From Dehalococcoidia bacterium (GTDB lineage: Bacteria; Chloroflexota; Dehalococcoidia; Dehalococcoidales; BS750m-G39): a stretch of 53,243 nt of DNA. Location of the stretch: assembly GCA_030608005.1 (NCBI GenBank), contig JAUWIX010000006.1, positions 1-53,243 on the forward strand. Direction: 5' to 3'. Below the pieces are notes generated by a model, which searched no databases, had not been told where the DNA came from, and saw only the letters and a program-made list of their open reading frames with translations. The position numbers and the translations under genes are program-made. Below are positions 33,980 through 42,191 of the stretch, piece by piece; positions within the stretch are counted from its first letter, which is position 1, and each line of letters begins with the position of its first letter.

Positions 33980-35878
33980 ATGGGAAAGGTTATAGGTATT
34001 GATTTAGGCACAACCTTTTCTGGCGTGGCGGTGATGGAGGCAGGAGAGCCGGTAATCATCCCTAATGCTGAGGGCGGTCGCATCACCCCATCAGTAGTAG
34101 CTATAAGTAAGAACGGCGAGCGTCTGGTGGGGCAGGTGGCAAAGCGTCAGGCTATTACCAACTCAGATAACACTATCTTCAGCATCAAGCGCCTGATAGG
34201 GCGCAAGTTCGATGAGCCCACAGTGGAGTATGACAGGAAGCTACTGCCCTTCAAGATAACCAGGGCAGCCAATGGTGATGCCTGGGTAGTGATGGGCAAT
34301 AAGGAGTACAGCCCATCCGAAATCTCGGCTATGATTCTACAAAAACTTAAGACGGATGCTGAGGCTTACCTTGGTGAGAAGGTTACTGAGGCGGTAATCA
34401 CTGTGCCTGCTTATTTCAATGATAGTCAGCGGCAGGCGACCAAGGATGCCGGCAAGATAGCCGGGCTGGAGGTGCTGCGTATAGTTAATGAGCCGACTGC
34501 CGCCTCTCTAGCCTATGGACTGGATAAGAAGAAGGAGGAGACTATCGCCGTTTATGACCTCGGTGGTGGCACCTTTGATATATCCATCCTAGAGCTGGGT
34601 GAAGGCACCTTCCAGGTCAAATCAACCAATGGCGATACTCACCTGGGAGGCGATGATTTTGACCAGAGAATTATGGACTGGCTATGCGATGAGTTCAAGC
34701 GAGACCAGGGGATAGACCTGCGGCAGGATAAAATGGCGCTACAGCGACTAAAGGAAGCCGCTGAAAAGGCTAAATGCGAGTTGTCCACCGTCCAGCAGAC
34801 CGAGGTAAACCTCCCCTTTATTACTGCTGATGCCAGCGGTCCCAAGCACCTTAGCATCACCCTTACTCGGGCCAAGCTGGAGCAACTGATAATGGACCTG
34901 GTAGAGAAAAGCATAGGTCCTTGCCGCCAGGCACTGGCTGATGCTGAAAAGACCCCAGCCCAGATTGATGAGGTGGTTCTAGTCGGCGGACAGACCAGAA
35001 CACCGCTGGTCTACGAAAAGGTGAAGCAAGCTTTCGGTAGGGAACCCCATAAGGGAGTTAACCCCGATGAAGTAGTAGCTGTAGGCGCCGCTATTCAGGC
35101 GGGGGTGCTCAAGGGAGAGGTCAAGGATGTTCTCCTGCTTGATGTTACCCCGCTCACCCTGGGCATTGAGACCCTGGGTGCAGTAGCTACTCCCCTCATC
35201 CCTCGTAATACCACAATCCCCACCTCCAAGAGCCAGATTTTCAGCACTGCGGCTGATAACCAGTCCAGTGTGGAGATTCATGTCCTGCAGGGGGAGAGAC
35301 CTATGGCTGCTAATAATAGAACACTGGGACAGTTTATGCTTGATGGCATCCTGCCGGCACCACGGGGTTTGCCCCAGATTGAGGTCAGCTTTGATATTGA
35401 TGCCAATGGCATCCTCAGTGTTAAGGCTCATGATAAGGGAACTGGTCGGGAGCAGAAAATCACCATCACTGCTTCCAGCGGACTGTCTAAGGAAGAGGTA
35501 GAGCGGATGCAGCGGGAGGCAGAGGCACACGCTGCTGAGGATGCCAAACGCCGTGAGGAAGTAGAAGCTCGCAATGCCGCTGACACCCTGGCTTATACTG
35601 CAGAAAAAACCCTGCGGGAGCAGAAGGACAAGATACCCTCAGACTTGAACCAGGAGGTAGAAAGCAAAGTTCAAGCGGTACGCTCGGCACTACAGGGCAC
35701 AGATATAGATGCCGTCCGCCAGGCAACGCAAGAATTAAACGAGGTTATGCAGAAGATTGGCGCTGCCATCTATAAACAGCAACCACCCCCCGGTGAGCAG
35801 CCTCCACCGGGTGAACAGCCACCACCAGGCAAAGAAGGCGAAGAAGGCACCGTGGAGGGTGAGTTTAAGGAGGTTTAA
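33980..35878 (+). CDS. dnaK: Molecular chaperone DnaK (Hsp70)
   Basis: A 632-residue Hsp70. The ATPase domain opens [16 protein letters not shown]. Phe and Gly in TTFSGVAV replace the usual Asn and Cys of TTNSCVAV. The phosphate-2 and adenosine motifs ([24 protein letters not shown]) and the VNPDEAVA-like [12 protein letters not shown] are present. The linker and substrate-binding domain ([18 protein letters not shown]) and the lid follow. The C-terminal tail is unusual: three tandem PPPG-containing hexads (PPPGEQ twice, then PPPGKE) before GEFKEV. The ribosome site is GGAAGGAGG in the end of grpE. It works with GrpE, DnaJ (37316) and possibly the CbpA-type protein (15401). Confidence 0.97.
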   Translation: MGKVIGIDLGTTFSGVAVMEAGEPVIIPNAEGGRITPSVVAISKNGERLVGQVAKRQAITNSDNTIFSIKRLIGRKFDEPTVEYDRKLLPFKITRAANGDAWVVMGNKEYSPSEISAMILQKLKTDAEAYLGEKVTEAVITVPAYFNDSQRQATKDAGKIAGLEVLRIVNEPTAASLAYGLDKKKEETIAVYDLGGGTFDISILELGEGTFQVKSTNGDTHLGGDDFDQRIMDWLCDEFKRDQGIDLRQDKMALQRLKEAAEKAKCELSTVQQTEVNLPFITADASGPKHLSITLTRAKLEQLIMDLVEKSIGPCRQALADAEKTPAQIDEVVLVGGQTRTPLVYEKVKQAFGREPHKGVNPDEVVAVGAAIQAGVLKGEVKDVLLLDVTPLTLGIETLGAVATPLIPRNTTIPTSKSQIFSTAADNQSSVEIHVLQGERPMAANNRTLGQFMLDGILPAPRGLPQIEVSFDIDANGILSVKAHDKGTGREQKITITASSGLSKEEVERMQREAEAHAAEDAKRREEVEARNAADTLAYTAEKTLREQKDKIPSDLNQEVESKVQAVRSALQGTDIDAVRQATQELNEVMQKIGAAIYKQQPPPGEQPPPGEQPPPGKEGEEGTVEGEFKEV

Positions 35879-35892
35879 GTAGGAGGAATAAC

Positions 35893-36555
35893 GTGAAACT
35901 TAAATTTACCTGTAGAAACTGTAAGAAAACCGGCTTTGCAGACCTAACATCAATGAGAGAGTTTGCAGATTTTGTACACGCTCCTTGGTATGAAAGTCAG
36001 AGGGGCTTGCTACATAATTGTATCTATTGCAGGTCTTGTGGTGCAGTCCATGATACAACTGGGCATCCTTTTCTTCCCTTTGGACTAATAAAATGGCTAT
36101 TTTCAAGAGTCCCTTCCAAAGTTGAGGTTACTTATGAATTTTCAGAGTTTAAGAAGTTGTTTAAAATGAATAACCCCGATACTGGAATTACCTCACTACA
36201 TCCCATAATTATCGAGGCTATGATAGAAGATGGAAGACTTATAGATACAGAATTAGTGGATGAAGAACCACCACTGGATTTTCTATTGGAATGTTTGAAA
36301 GACAAAAGTTGGCATGTGAGAAGGGAAGCGGCAGTGGCCTTGAGCAGATTCGCAGATGACGAGCGAGTAGTAGACGCACTAATAGGAGCATTAAAAGATA
36401 AAAATTGGCAGGTAAGAAGAGACGCTGCAATTACTTTGGGTGACATAGGAGATAGTAGGGCGATAGAACCATTAAATGAACTTTTAAGAAGAGAGGCTTG
36501 GGAGCATTTAGTCATAAAAGAGGCAAAGATAGCTCTAAAAAAATTGAGGAGTTAA
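35893..36555 (+). CDS. Zinc-ribbon and HEAT-repeat protein of unknown function
   Basis: A 220-residue protein with a GTG start, preceded by TAGGAGGAATAAC at ideal spacing and only 14 bases after dnaK. The N-terminus has paired cysteines (C7-x2-C10 and C46-x2-C49), likely a zinc ribbon. Residues 130-220 form two to three PBS-lyase-type HEAT repeats (DKSWHVRREAAVALSRF; DKNWQVRRDAAITLGDIGDSRAIEPL). I know no such protein as a usual member of the dnaK operon. HEAT repeats usually bind proteins, so a chaperone accessory role is conceivable but inferred only from position. Codons are more AT-rich than in dnaK, pointing to separate ancestry. Confidence 0.8.
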   Translation: MKLKFTCRNCKKTGFADLTSMREFADFVHAPWYESQRGLLHNCIYCRSCGAVHDTTGHPFLPFGLIKWLFSRVPSKVEVTYEFSEFKKLFKMNNPDTGITSLHPIIIEAMIEDGRLIDTELVDEEPPLDFLLECLKDKSWHVRREAAVALSRFADDERVVDALIGALKDKNWQVRRDAAITLGDIGDSRAIEPLNELLRREAWEHLVIKEAKIALKKLRS

Positions 36556-36656
36556 AGAGGGGCGAAGCCCCTCTTCCAAAAACCCTCCCCCCTCTCCTTT
36601 GAAGGAGAGGGGGATAAAGGGGTCGACAGAGTCTGCCAGAGGCGGAGGAGAGGTAG
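36553..36656. repeat. Intergenic hairpin repeat after the HEAT gene
   Basis: It starts at the stop codon with AGAGGGGC-GAA-GCCCCTCT, continues with a CTCTCCTTT/AAGGAGAG pair and ends GGAGGAGAGGTAGAAAAC. That end seems to supply the ribosome site of the next gene. Confidence 0.8.
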
Positions 36657-36663
36657 AAAACAA

Positions 36664-37134
36664 ATGTCGTCAATGCCAATTTATGAGGAAAGGCTAAATG
36701 TAAACTATCCGTTTATAGGTGGTATTTTGTTATGGGCTTTAGCCGTTGGCTTAGTCCCGGGTATTATTCTTGGAGGGCTATGGTGGCTCTTTGCCCTCTA
36801 CATCGCATTGACCATTGGCATCATAGTCAGCTTCTTTCAGATGAAGGTAGAGCTGTTTGAGGATAAGCTAGTAATAAAAATGGGGCTTTTTTACCGTAAG
36901 GTTATTGAAGTGGAGAAGATACAAAATTGCTCTCCCCACAAAATGTCTCACCCTATAAGGACATACGGAGGCTGGGGCATCAGGAAGGGGAGAGACGGAA
37001 CCTTTGCTCTAACCCAGGCTTTTGTAAATGAAGCTATAAAGTTGGAAACTCCGGAGAAGACCTTCGTCATCTCGTCCCAAACGCCAGAAAGTTTTTCTAA
37101 TGCCGTTAAATCAGTGTTATCGGAGCAAGGTTAA
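36664..37134 (+). CDS. Two-helix membrane protein with PH-like domain
   Basis: A 156-residue protein. Two close hydrophobic helices lie at residues 16-58 (GGILLWALAVGLVPGIILGG and the WWLFALYIALTIGIIVSF helix). A soluble region follows whose strands (KVELFEDKLVIKMGLFYRKV; the conserved GGWGIRKG turn; KTFVISSQTPESF) fit the bacterial PH-like fold. Function is unknown. It sits in the dnaK-dnaJ interval with repeats on both sides, so co-transcription with the chaperones is possible but not certain. Two ATGs, at 36664 and 36673, are possible. The first is nearer the purine-rich stretch GGAGAGGTAG. Confidence 0.65.
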   Translation: MSSMPIYEERLNVNYPFIGGILLWALAVGLVPGIILGGLWWLFALYIALTIGIIVSFFQMKVELFEDKLVIKMGLFYRKVIEVEKIQNCSPHKMSHPIRTYGGWGIRKGRDGTFALTQAFVNEAIKLETPEKTFVISSQTPESFSNAVKSVLSEQG

Positions 37135-37137
37135 ACA

Positions 37138-37310
37138 AGAGTTAAAGAGGGGCGGAGCCCCTCTTACATACCCGTTCTCCCTCTTAGAGCATAGAAGTCA
37201 TTGCGAGGAGCGGAGCGACGAAGCAAACTAAAAGATAAGATTGCTTCGCCTTCGGCTCGCAATGACACATCAGACAGAAGGAGAGGGGGACACAGGGGGT
37301 GAGGTAGGAA
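37138..37310. repeat. Intergenic hairpin repeat with nested second repeat, upstream of dnaJ
   Basis: The outer repeat has AGAGGGGC-GGA-GCCCCTCT at its start and GGAGAGGGGG...GGGGGTGAGGTAGG at its end. A different inverted repeat (37196-37267) lies inside it. The end provides the ribosome site of dnaJ. Confidence 0.82.
37196..37267. repeat. Inverted repeat of the TCATTGCGAG...CTCGCAATGA type
   Basis: The outer arms TCATTGCGAG (37198-37207) and CTCGCAATGA (37256-37265) pair perfectly. So do the inner arms CGAAGCAA (37219-37226) and TTGCTTCG (37241-37248). The middle segments (GAGCGGAGCGA and CCTTCGGC) pair partly. I recall similar dispersed elements in many environmental genomes. It is the only copy in this window. 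Confidence 0.85.
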
Positions 37311-37315
37311 ACAAT

Positions 37316-38422
37316 ATGCCAACAAAGCGGGATTATTATGAGGTCCTCGGCATAGACAGAAATGCCACCGATGAGGAAATAAAGAGGGCGTTTCGTAAGC
37401 TAGCCTTTAAGTATCACCCTGACCACAACCATGATGATAAGACGGGGGAAAGATTCAAAGAGGTAAACGAAGCCTATGAAGTGCTCTCTGACCGGGATAA
37501 GCGTGCTGCTTATGACCGCTTTGGGCATGGTGGTGCTGAGGGACTTTTCGGGCGAGGCTTTGAGGGCTTCAACTTTGGTGGCTTTGGTGATATCTTTGAC
37601 GCCTTCTTTGGCGGGGCAGCTGCTGCCCGCCAAGCACCACAGCGTGGTGCTGACCTCAGCTACAGGATTACCATCACCTTTGAGGAAGCAGCCCTGGGCT
37701 GTGAAAGGGAGGTAACCATATCGCGCACCGAGAACTGCTCATTATGCCAGGGTGTTGGCTGCAAGCCAGGTAGTTCGCCCACCCGATGTCCCAACTGTAA
37801 TGGCACTGGGCAGGTGCGCCGGGTGCAGCAGAGCCTCTTCGGGCGTTTCACCCACACCACTGCCTGCGAGCAGTGCCAGGGTGAAGGCAGAATTATCACC
37901 GAGCCTTGTCCCCAGTGCCGAGGCACAGGTAAAGAGAAGCGCAAGCGTAATATTTTGGTTAAAATCCCGGCTGGGGTGGATAATGGCTCTCAAATGCGCC
38001 TCAGTGGTGAGGGTGAAGCTGGGACAAGGGGTGGCTCCCCAGGCAATCTCTACATCACCCTGTCAGTTAAAAAGCACGAATTCTTCACCCGATATAATGA
38101 CGACATCCTCTATGAGCTGCCAATCAACTTTGCTCAAGCTGCTTTGGGCACCGAGGTAGAGGTGCCCACCCTGGGCAGTAAAACCAAGCTCAAGGTCCCA
38201 GCCGGCAGTCAAACGGGGCAAGTCTTCAGGCTTAAAGGTCAGGGCATTGCCCATTTGCGTGGAAGGGGGCGCGGCGACCAGCTAGTTAGGCTATTTGTAG
38301 TTACCCCTGATTCACTAACTGAAAAACAGCACCAATTACTCCGGGAGCTGGGCGACAGCCTAAGTCCAACCAATATGCCAAATCCGGAAAAATTGAGGGG
38401 CTTTTCTCAGCGGGGTCTCTAA
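37316..38422 (+). CDS. dnaJ: Chaperone protein DnaJ (classical, zinc-finger type)
   Basis: A 368-residue Hsp40 starting at ATG 37316 ([21 protein letters not shown]). An upstream in-frame start at 37241 lies inside the repeat and is not used. The J domain has the HPD motif, followed by a Gly/Phe-rich linker ([20 protein letters not shown]). Four zinc motifs follow ([33 protein letters not shown]), then the two barrel domains and the C-terminal dimer segment. It is the expected partner of DnaK, separated from it by two unrelated genes and two repeats. The ribosome site (TAGGAAACAAT) comes from the end of the repeat. Confidence 0.96.
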   Translation: MPTKRDYYEVLGIDRNATDEEIKRAFRKLAFKYHPDHNHDDKTGERFKEVNEAYEVLSDRDKRAAYDRFGHGGAEGLFGRGFEGFNFGGFGDIFDAFFGGAAAARQAPQRGADLSYRITITFEEAALGCEREVTISRTENCSLCQGVGCKPGSSPTRCPNCNGTGQVRRVQQSLFGRFTHTTACEQCQGEGRIITEPCPQCRGTGKEKRKRNILVKIPAGVDNGSQMRLSGEGEAGTRGGSPGNLYITLSVKKHEFFTRYNDDILYELPINFAQAALGTEVEVPTLGSKTKLKVPAGSQTGQVFRLKGQGIAHLRGRGRGDQLVRLFVVTPDSLTEKQHQLLRELGDSLSPTNMPNPEKLRGFSQRGL

Positions 38423-38453
38423 AAATATTGGCTTTTGGGCTAGTCGGACAGCT

Positions 38454-39494
38454 TCAGCGCTTAAACAAGGAGAACAATTTCCACTTCCGACCCGCCAGCT
38501 CATGGCTGGTCTCAGCTTCCATCAGCTCCAATGCCGCTTGACGAGGGCTAAGCCCTTGGTAAAGTACCTGATAAATCTTCTCAGTAATAGGCATCTCCAG
38601 CCCAAACTGCTGGGCTAGATTGCGGGCAACAATGGTAGTACTTACTCCCTCAGCTACACCGTTCATTGATTTGATTATCTCCTCTAGCGAGCGCCCCTTG
38701 GTTAACTCCACCCCCACATAGTGATTACGACTTAGCGGGCTAGCACAGGTAGCGATTAAATCACCCAAGCCAGTTAACCCAGAAAAGGTGAGTGGATTTG
38801 CCCCAAGGGTAACTCCTAGAGCCGTTATCTCGGTCAGACCACGGGTGATTAAAGCCGACTTAGCATTATCACCATAGCCTAGCCCGTCAGCTATGCCAGC
38901 ACCCAGAGCGATAATATTCTTTAATGCTCCCCCCAGCTCCACCCCTATGACATCAGTATTGATATATAGACAAAGGTTGGGGGTATTTAACAGCCTCTGA
39001 GCCTTTCTGACTACAGCCCCGTTCCAGGCAGCCACCACTGCAACCGCAGGCAGGTCGTGGAGGATCTCCCGTGACAAATTAGGTCCGGAAAGAACACAAA
39101 TATTAGACCGAAAATCAGGGTTTATCTCATCAGCAATTACCTGAGACATCCGCTTGTTACTATCAATCTCCAGACCCTTGGCGGCACTCACTATCAATAT
39201 TGAACCATCGAGGTGGGGGGCAACTGATTTTATGTTCTGCCGCATCCTTTGAGATGGCACAACCAGGATTACTGCCTTGGCATGAGCTAAGGCTTCACTT
39301 AATGAGCTGGTAATTGATAGCTGAGGAGGCAAGATAATACCAGAAAGCGAGCGGGAATGATATCTGGCATTTCTCAGTTCAGTAGCCTCTTGCTCTGTCC
39401 GTGCCCACAGCCTGACCTCAACCCCCCTACGTGCTAATACCACTCCCAGGGTTATCCCCCAGGTAGTGGTACCAATAATGGCAACCTTGGGCAT
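38454..39494 (-). CDS. gpsA: Glycerol-3-phosphate dehydrogenase [NAD(P)+]
   Basis: A 346-residue enzyme making sn-glycerol-3-phosphate from dihydroxyacetone phosphate. The N-terminal dinucleotide motif is slightly altered (IIGTTTWGITLG, with Thr-Thr where GxGxxG has glycine and another residue). The other signatures are present: SAAKGLE, VLSGPNLSREI, the catalytic lysine in GGALKNIIALGAGIADGLG, and the NAKSALITRGLTEI and TFSGLTGLGDLIATC segments. It follows plsY by three bases and so forms the two first steps of phospholipid synthesis in one operon with der. It converges with dnaJ over 31 bp without a clear terminator. Confidence 0.96.
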   Translation of the reverse strand: MPKVAIIGTTTWGITLGVVLARRGVEVRLWARTEQEATELRNARYHSRSLSGIILPPQLSITSSLSEALAHAKAVILVVPSQRMRQNIKSVAPHLDGSILIVSAAKGLEIDSNKRMSQVIADEINPDFRSNICVLSGPNLSREILHDLPAVAVVAAWNGAVVRKAQRLLNTPNLCLYINTDVIGVELGGALKNIIALGAGIADGLGYGDNAKSALITRGLTEITALGVTLGANPLTFSGLTGLGDLIATCASPLSRNHYVGVELTKGRSLEEIIKSMNGVAEGVSTTIVARNLAQQFGLEMPITEKIYQVLYQGLSPRQAALELMEAETSHELAGRKWKLFSLFKR

Positions 39495-39497
39495 TTC

Positions 39498-40190
39498 TTA
39501 TCCCGCGCCCTCTATGTGGTTAGAGGGAGGCGATTCTCCCTTTTCAGCCTTCTCGCCGAGCTTGCGCTCTTTGCCCGATAGCAATCGAGCAATGTTATCC
39601 CGGTGCATAACAAAAATCACTACTACACCCACCAGAGCATAAAACAGGTACTCTATAGGGAAGCCGTTCATAATGGTAAGCGGGACTAATATGGCATAGG
39701 TGCCTACTGCCCCAGCAATAGAGCCCAGAGATGCAAACCTAGTTAAGCCGGCACCTACAATCAAAACCTCGCCGCCAAATAGTGCTGCTACCGGACATAA
39801 GGCGATTAACCCACCGAAGAAGGTGGCAACGCCCCTACCCCCATGAAATCTGAGGAATACCGACCAATTATGTCCAGCTACAGCCGCTAACGCTGCCAGA
39901 ACCTGAGCAACCAGCGAGCCTAATCCAAAGCCGCCCACTACCAGGTAGCCTCTACCGACTATCAACCCGGCAAATACCACCGCCAGCACTCCCTTTAATA
40001 CATCCAAGACAACCACCAAAGCTGCTGACTTACGACCAGCGGTTCGGAGCACATTAGTTGCCCCTGTCTTGCCACTACCATACTGTCTGACATCCACCTT
40101 AGCCTGCCGCCTGCCTACCAACATACCAAAGGGAATAGAACCCAAAAGGTAACCAAGAACAACTACAGCTACAAACTTGGCAATTATCAT
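39498..40190 (-). CDS. plsY: Acyl-phosphate:glycerol-3-phosphate acyltransferase PlsY
   Basis: A 230-residue integral membrane enzyme that acylates glycerol-3-phosphate with acyl-phosphate, the first step of phosphatidic acid synthesis. The three PlsY motifs are present: GSIPFGML near 17-24 followed by GSGKTGATNVLRT, the HNWSVFLRFHGGRGVATFFG loop, and a later VVIFVMHRDNIARLLSGKE. There are at least five helices. Its ATG overlaps the der stop by four bases (ATGA), and gpsA starts three bases after its stop. Usual length is about 200-230. The C-terminal tail (EKGESPPSNHIEGAG) is charged and slightly long. Confidence 0.95.
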   Translation of the reverse strand: MIIAKFVAVVVLGYLLGSIPFGMLVGRRQAKVDVRQYGSGKTGATNVLRTAGRKSAALVVVLDVLKGVLAVVFAGLIVGRGYLVVGGFGLGSLVAQVLAALAAVAGHNWSVFLRFHGGRGVATFFGGLIALCPVAALFGGEVLIVGAGLTRFASLGSIAGAVGTYAILVPLTIMNGFPIEYLFYALVGVVVIFVMHRDNIARLLSGKERKLGEKAEKGESPPSNHIEGAG

Positions 40191-41500
40191 GGCTTACCTC
40201 TGGTTTTAAAGACAAAACGAAACGGAGTGCCAGTGAAGCCGAATGACTGGCGTAGCTTGTTCTCCAGATAGCGTTGGTAGGAAAAATGTATCAACTTAGC
40301 GTCGTTGACAAAAAAGACGAAGGTTGGTGGGTTAACCTCAGCCTGGGTAGCATATAAAATCTTGAGCTGCTTGCTGCCCCTTCGGGGCACATTATGAGCA
40401 GCTACCGCCTGCTGGACCACACTATTAACTACAGTGGTAGGTAGTCGTTTGAGCCTCTCCTGATATACCTGACACGCCTGAGGCATCACCTTATCCACCC
40501 CCTGCCCCAACTTAGCTGAAACATACATCAGCGGCGCATAGGACATAAACCTGAGCTGGCTCCTGATATACCTATTACATTCAGCTTCATTCTTGCTCGC
40601 AACCAGGTCCCACTTATTGACTACCAATACCACCCCTTTAGCCGCCTGCTGAACATAACCAGCAACATGCTTGTCTTGAGCTGTAAGCAGTTCAGTGGCG
40701 TCAAGTACCAGCAGAACTACATCAGCATCGTCAATAGCCCGCAGGGCACGAATTAAGCTATACCGCTCGACTCCCATCCCCCACCGGCCCCGCCGCCTGA
40801 TTCCAGCGGTATCAATAAGTATCACACTTTGACCATCAAAGTCAAGCAGGGTATTTATAGCATCGTGAGTAGTCCCAGGGAGCTCATCAACAATAGCCCG
40901 CTCCTCACCCAAAAGGGCATTAAGAAGCGTTGACTTACCCACGTTAGGTCTACCGACAATAGCCAGCTTCATAACCTCCGCCTCAGCCTCAACCACTGAA
41001 GGGGTCGGTAGCAGGGGGATAACCTTATCCAGCAGCTCAGCGGTGCCCCGGCCATGATAGGCACTAATGGCAAATGGCTCACCAAGCCCTAACTGATAAA
41101 ATTCTACTGCCCCGCTCTCAAGCCTGGCATTATCCGCCTTATTAGCCACCAATACTATGGGCTTGCTTGAACTACGAAGCATCTGAGCTATTTCCAGGTC
41201 AGAGGGCACCACTCCATCCCTAGTGTCCACCATAAAAATAATAACATCAGCCTCAGCAATAGCCACCTCTACCTGCCCCCTGACTCCTCGAGCAATAGGA
41301 GACTGGGGTCTCACTTCCAGACCGCCGGTATCAACTAAGGTAAATTCAGCCCCCTGCCAGGAAACATCAGCAAATATACGGTCGCGGGTGGTCCCTGGCA
41401 AGTCAGCCACGATAGCTATTGGCTTGCCCGCCAAGCGATTTAGCAGGGTAGATTTACCCACATTCTGTCTGCCGATAATAGCCACAATCGGTTTGCTCAT
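40187..41500 (-). CDS. der: Ribosome-assembly GTPase Der (EngA)
   Basis: A 437-residue protein with two tandem G domains. The first has P-loop GRQNVGKST at 9-17, DTGG, and NKAD. The second has GRPNVGKST near 183, DTAG and NKWD. A C-terminal KH-like domain (FVFFVNDAKLIHFSYQRYLENKLRQ) binds rRNA. Der acts in 50S subunit assembly. It heads a der-plsY-gpsA operon. Immediately upstream is a hairpin repeat, and the ATG lacks a close purine-rich site. GGGGGATGGGG lies 15-20 bases off. Confidence 0.96.
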   Translation of the reverse strand: MSKPIVAIIGRQNVGKSTLLNRLAGKPIAIVADLPGTTRDRIFADVSWQGAEFTLVDTGGLEVRPQSPIARGVRGQVEVAIAEADVIIFMVDTRDGVVPSDLEIAQMLRSSSKPIVLVANKADNARLESGAVEFYQLGLGEPFAISAYHGRGTAELLDKVIPLLPTPSVVEAEAEVMKLAIVGRPNVGKSTLLNALLGEERAIVDELPGTTHDAINTLLDFDGQSVILIDTAGIRRRGRWGMGVERYSLIRALRAIDDADVVLLVLDATELLTAQDKHVAGYVQQAAKGVVLVVNKWDLVASKNEAECNRYIRSQLRFMSYAPLMYVSAKLGQGVDKVMPQACQVYQERLKRLPTTVVNSVVQQAVAAHNVPRRGSKQLKILYATQAEVNPPTFVFFVNDAKLIHFSYQRYLENKLRQSFGFTGTPFRFVFKTRGKP

Positions 41501-41503
41501 ATT

Positions 41504-41640
41504 TTATTAACCCCATCCCCCTTAATCCCCCTTCCCCTTGGTAAGGGGAAGGGGGAAACAGCTGTAGAAGAGGGACTTCGTCCCTCTAAAACTCCCTATA
41601 ATATATTTGGAGGCTTCGCCTCTCTTTTGACTCTCCTTTC
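41504..41640. repeat. Intergenic hairpin repeat, overlaps the 3' end of the next gene
   Basis: It contains CCCCATCCCCCTTAATCCCC, the CCCCTT/AAGGGG pair, AGAGGGAC-TTC-GTCCCTCT, AACTCCCTATAATATATTT and GAGGC-TTC-GCCTC with CTTTTGACTCTCC. The order is the same as at 8896. Positions 41586-41640 also encode the last residues of the membrane protein. Confidence 0.85.
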
Positions 41641-42014
41641 AGACCAATGGCAGCCACCAGTAACAATACTGAAGCAGGGAGGAAAAGCAGACCTAGGCTG
41701 AATATGCTAACGAGGCTGACCGCCAGCATAGCTATGGCGCTCGTCCACAGGAAGGGTCCCCCTAGGCGAGGCCTCCTCTGGCTCAATACTATCGCCAGAA
41801 GTCCGAGCACACCCATCAGGGATATGAAAGACAGGACAGGCAGGGTATCACCAGCTGTACCCGCCTCCACCATACTCACCATCTTCTCCTCCCCAACCCC
41901 ACCAGGGAATGGGGGTGTGACTCCTACTGTAACAACAGGCAGTAGCACTAGAACAGGAGCCAGAAGACCCCAAACTCCGCCCGCTATCCCACAGGGCAAG
42001 GCTACTCTACGCAT
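41586..42014 (-). CDS. Small multi-pass membrane protein, 3' end formed by a repeat
   Basis: A 142-residue hydrophobic protein with about four helices (residues 8-32, 58-80, 88-110, 112-126). It has Gly/Pro-rich loops and no recognised family motif. The last 17 residues (KGESKERRSLQIYYREF) are encoded by the hairpin repeat that starts at about 41640, so the original C-terminus seems to have been replaced when the repeat arrived. The ATG at 42014 follows AAGTGTT with only a weak ribosome site. It is flanked by repeats on both sides. Confidence 0.6.
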   Translation of the reverse strand: MRRVALPCGIAGGVWGLLAPVLVLLPVVTVGVTPPFPGGVGEEKMVSMVEAGTAGDTLPVLSFISLMGVLGLLAIVLSQRRPRLGGPFLWTSAIAMLAVSLVSIFSLGLLFLPASVLLLVAAIGLKGESKERRSLQIYYREF

Positions 42015-42027
42015 AACACTTATCTCA

Positions 42028-42187
42028 ACCCCTCACCCTTTATCTTTATTAACCCTATCCCCTTTATCCCCTTCCCCTTAATAAGGGGAAGGGGAAGAGT
42101 TTTTATAAGAGAGGCTTCGCCTCTCTTTGACTCTCCTTTGTGAATTTGTGAAGGAGAGGGGGATTAAGGGGGTGAGGTAGATAAATA
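42028..42187. repeat. Intergenic hairpin repeat between two membrane-protein genes
   Basis: It contains CCCTATCCCCTTTATCCCC, the CCCCTTAATAAGGGG inverted pair, AGAGAGGC-TTC-GCCTCTCT, CTTTGACTCTCC, GGAGAGGGGGATTAAGGG and the GGTGAGGTAGATAAA end shared with 17109 and 27297. Confidence 0.85.
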
Positions 42188-42191
42188 ATAA

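Noticed and set aside
37752-38159. Plus-strand alternative frame of 135 codons inside dnaJ
   Set aside because: It lies across the DnaJ zinc motifs and barrel domains, which are intact in the chosen frame.
38423-38453. Bidirectional terminator between dnaJ and gpsA
   Set aside because: The 31-bp convergent gap has no stem followed by a T-tract on either strand.
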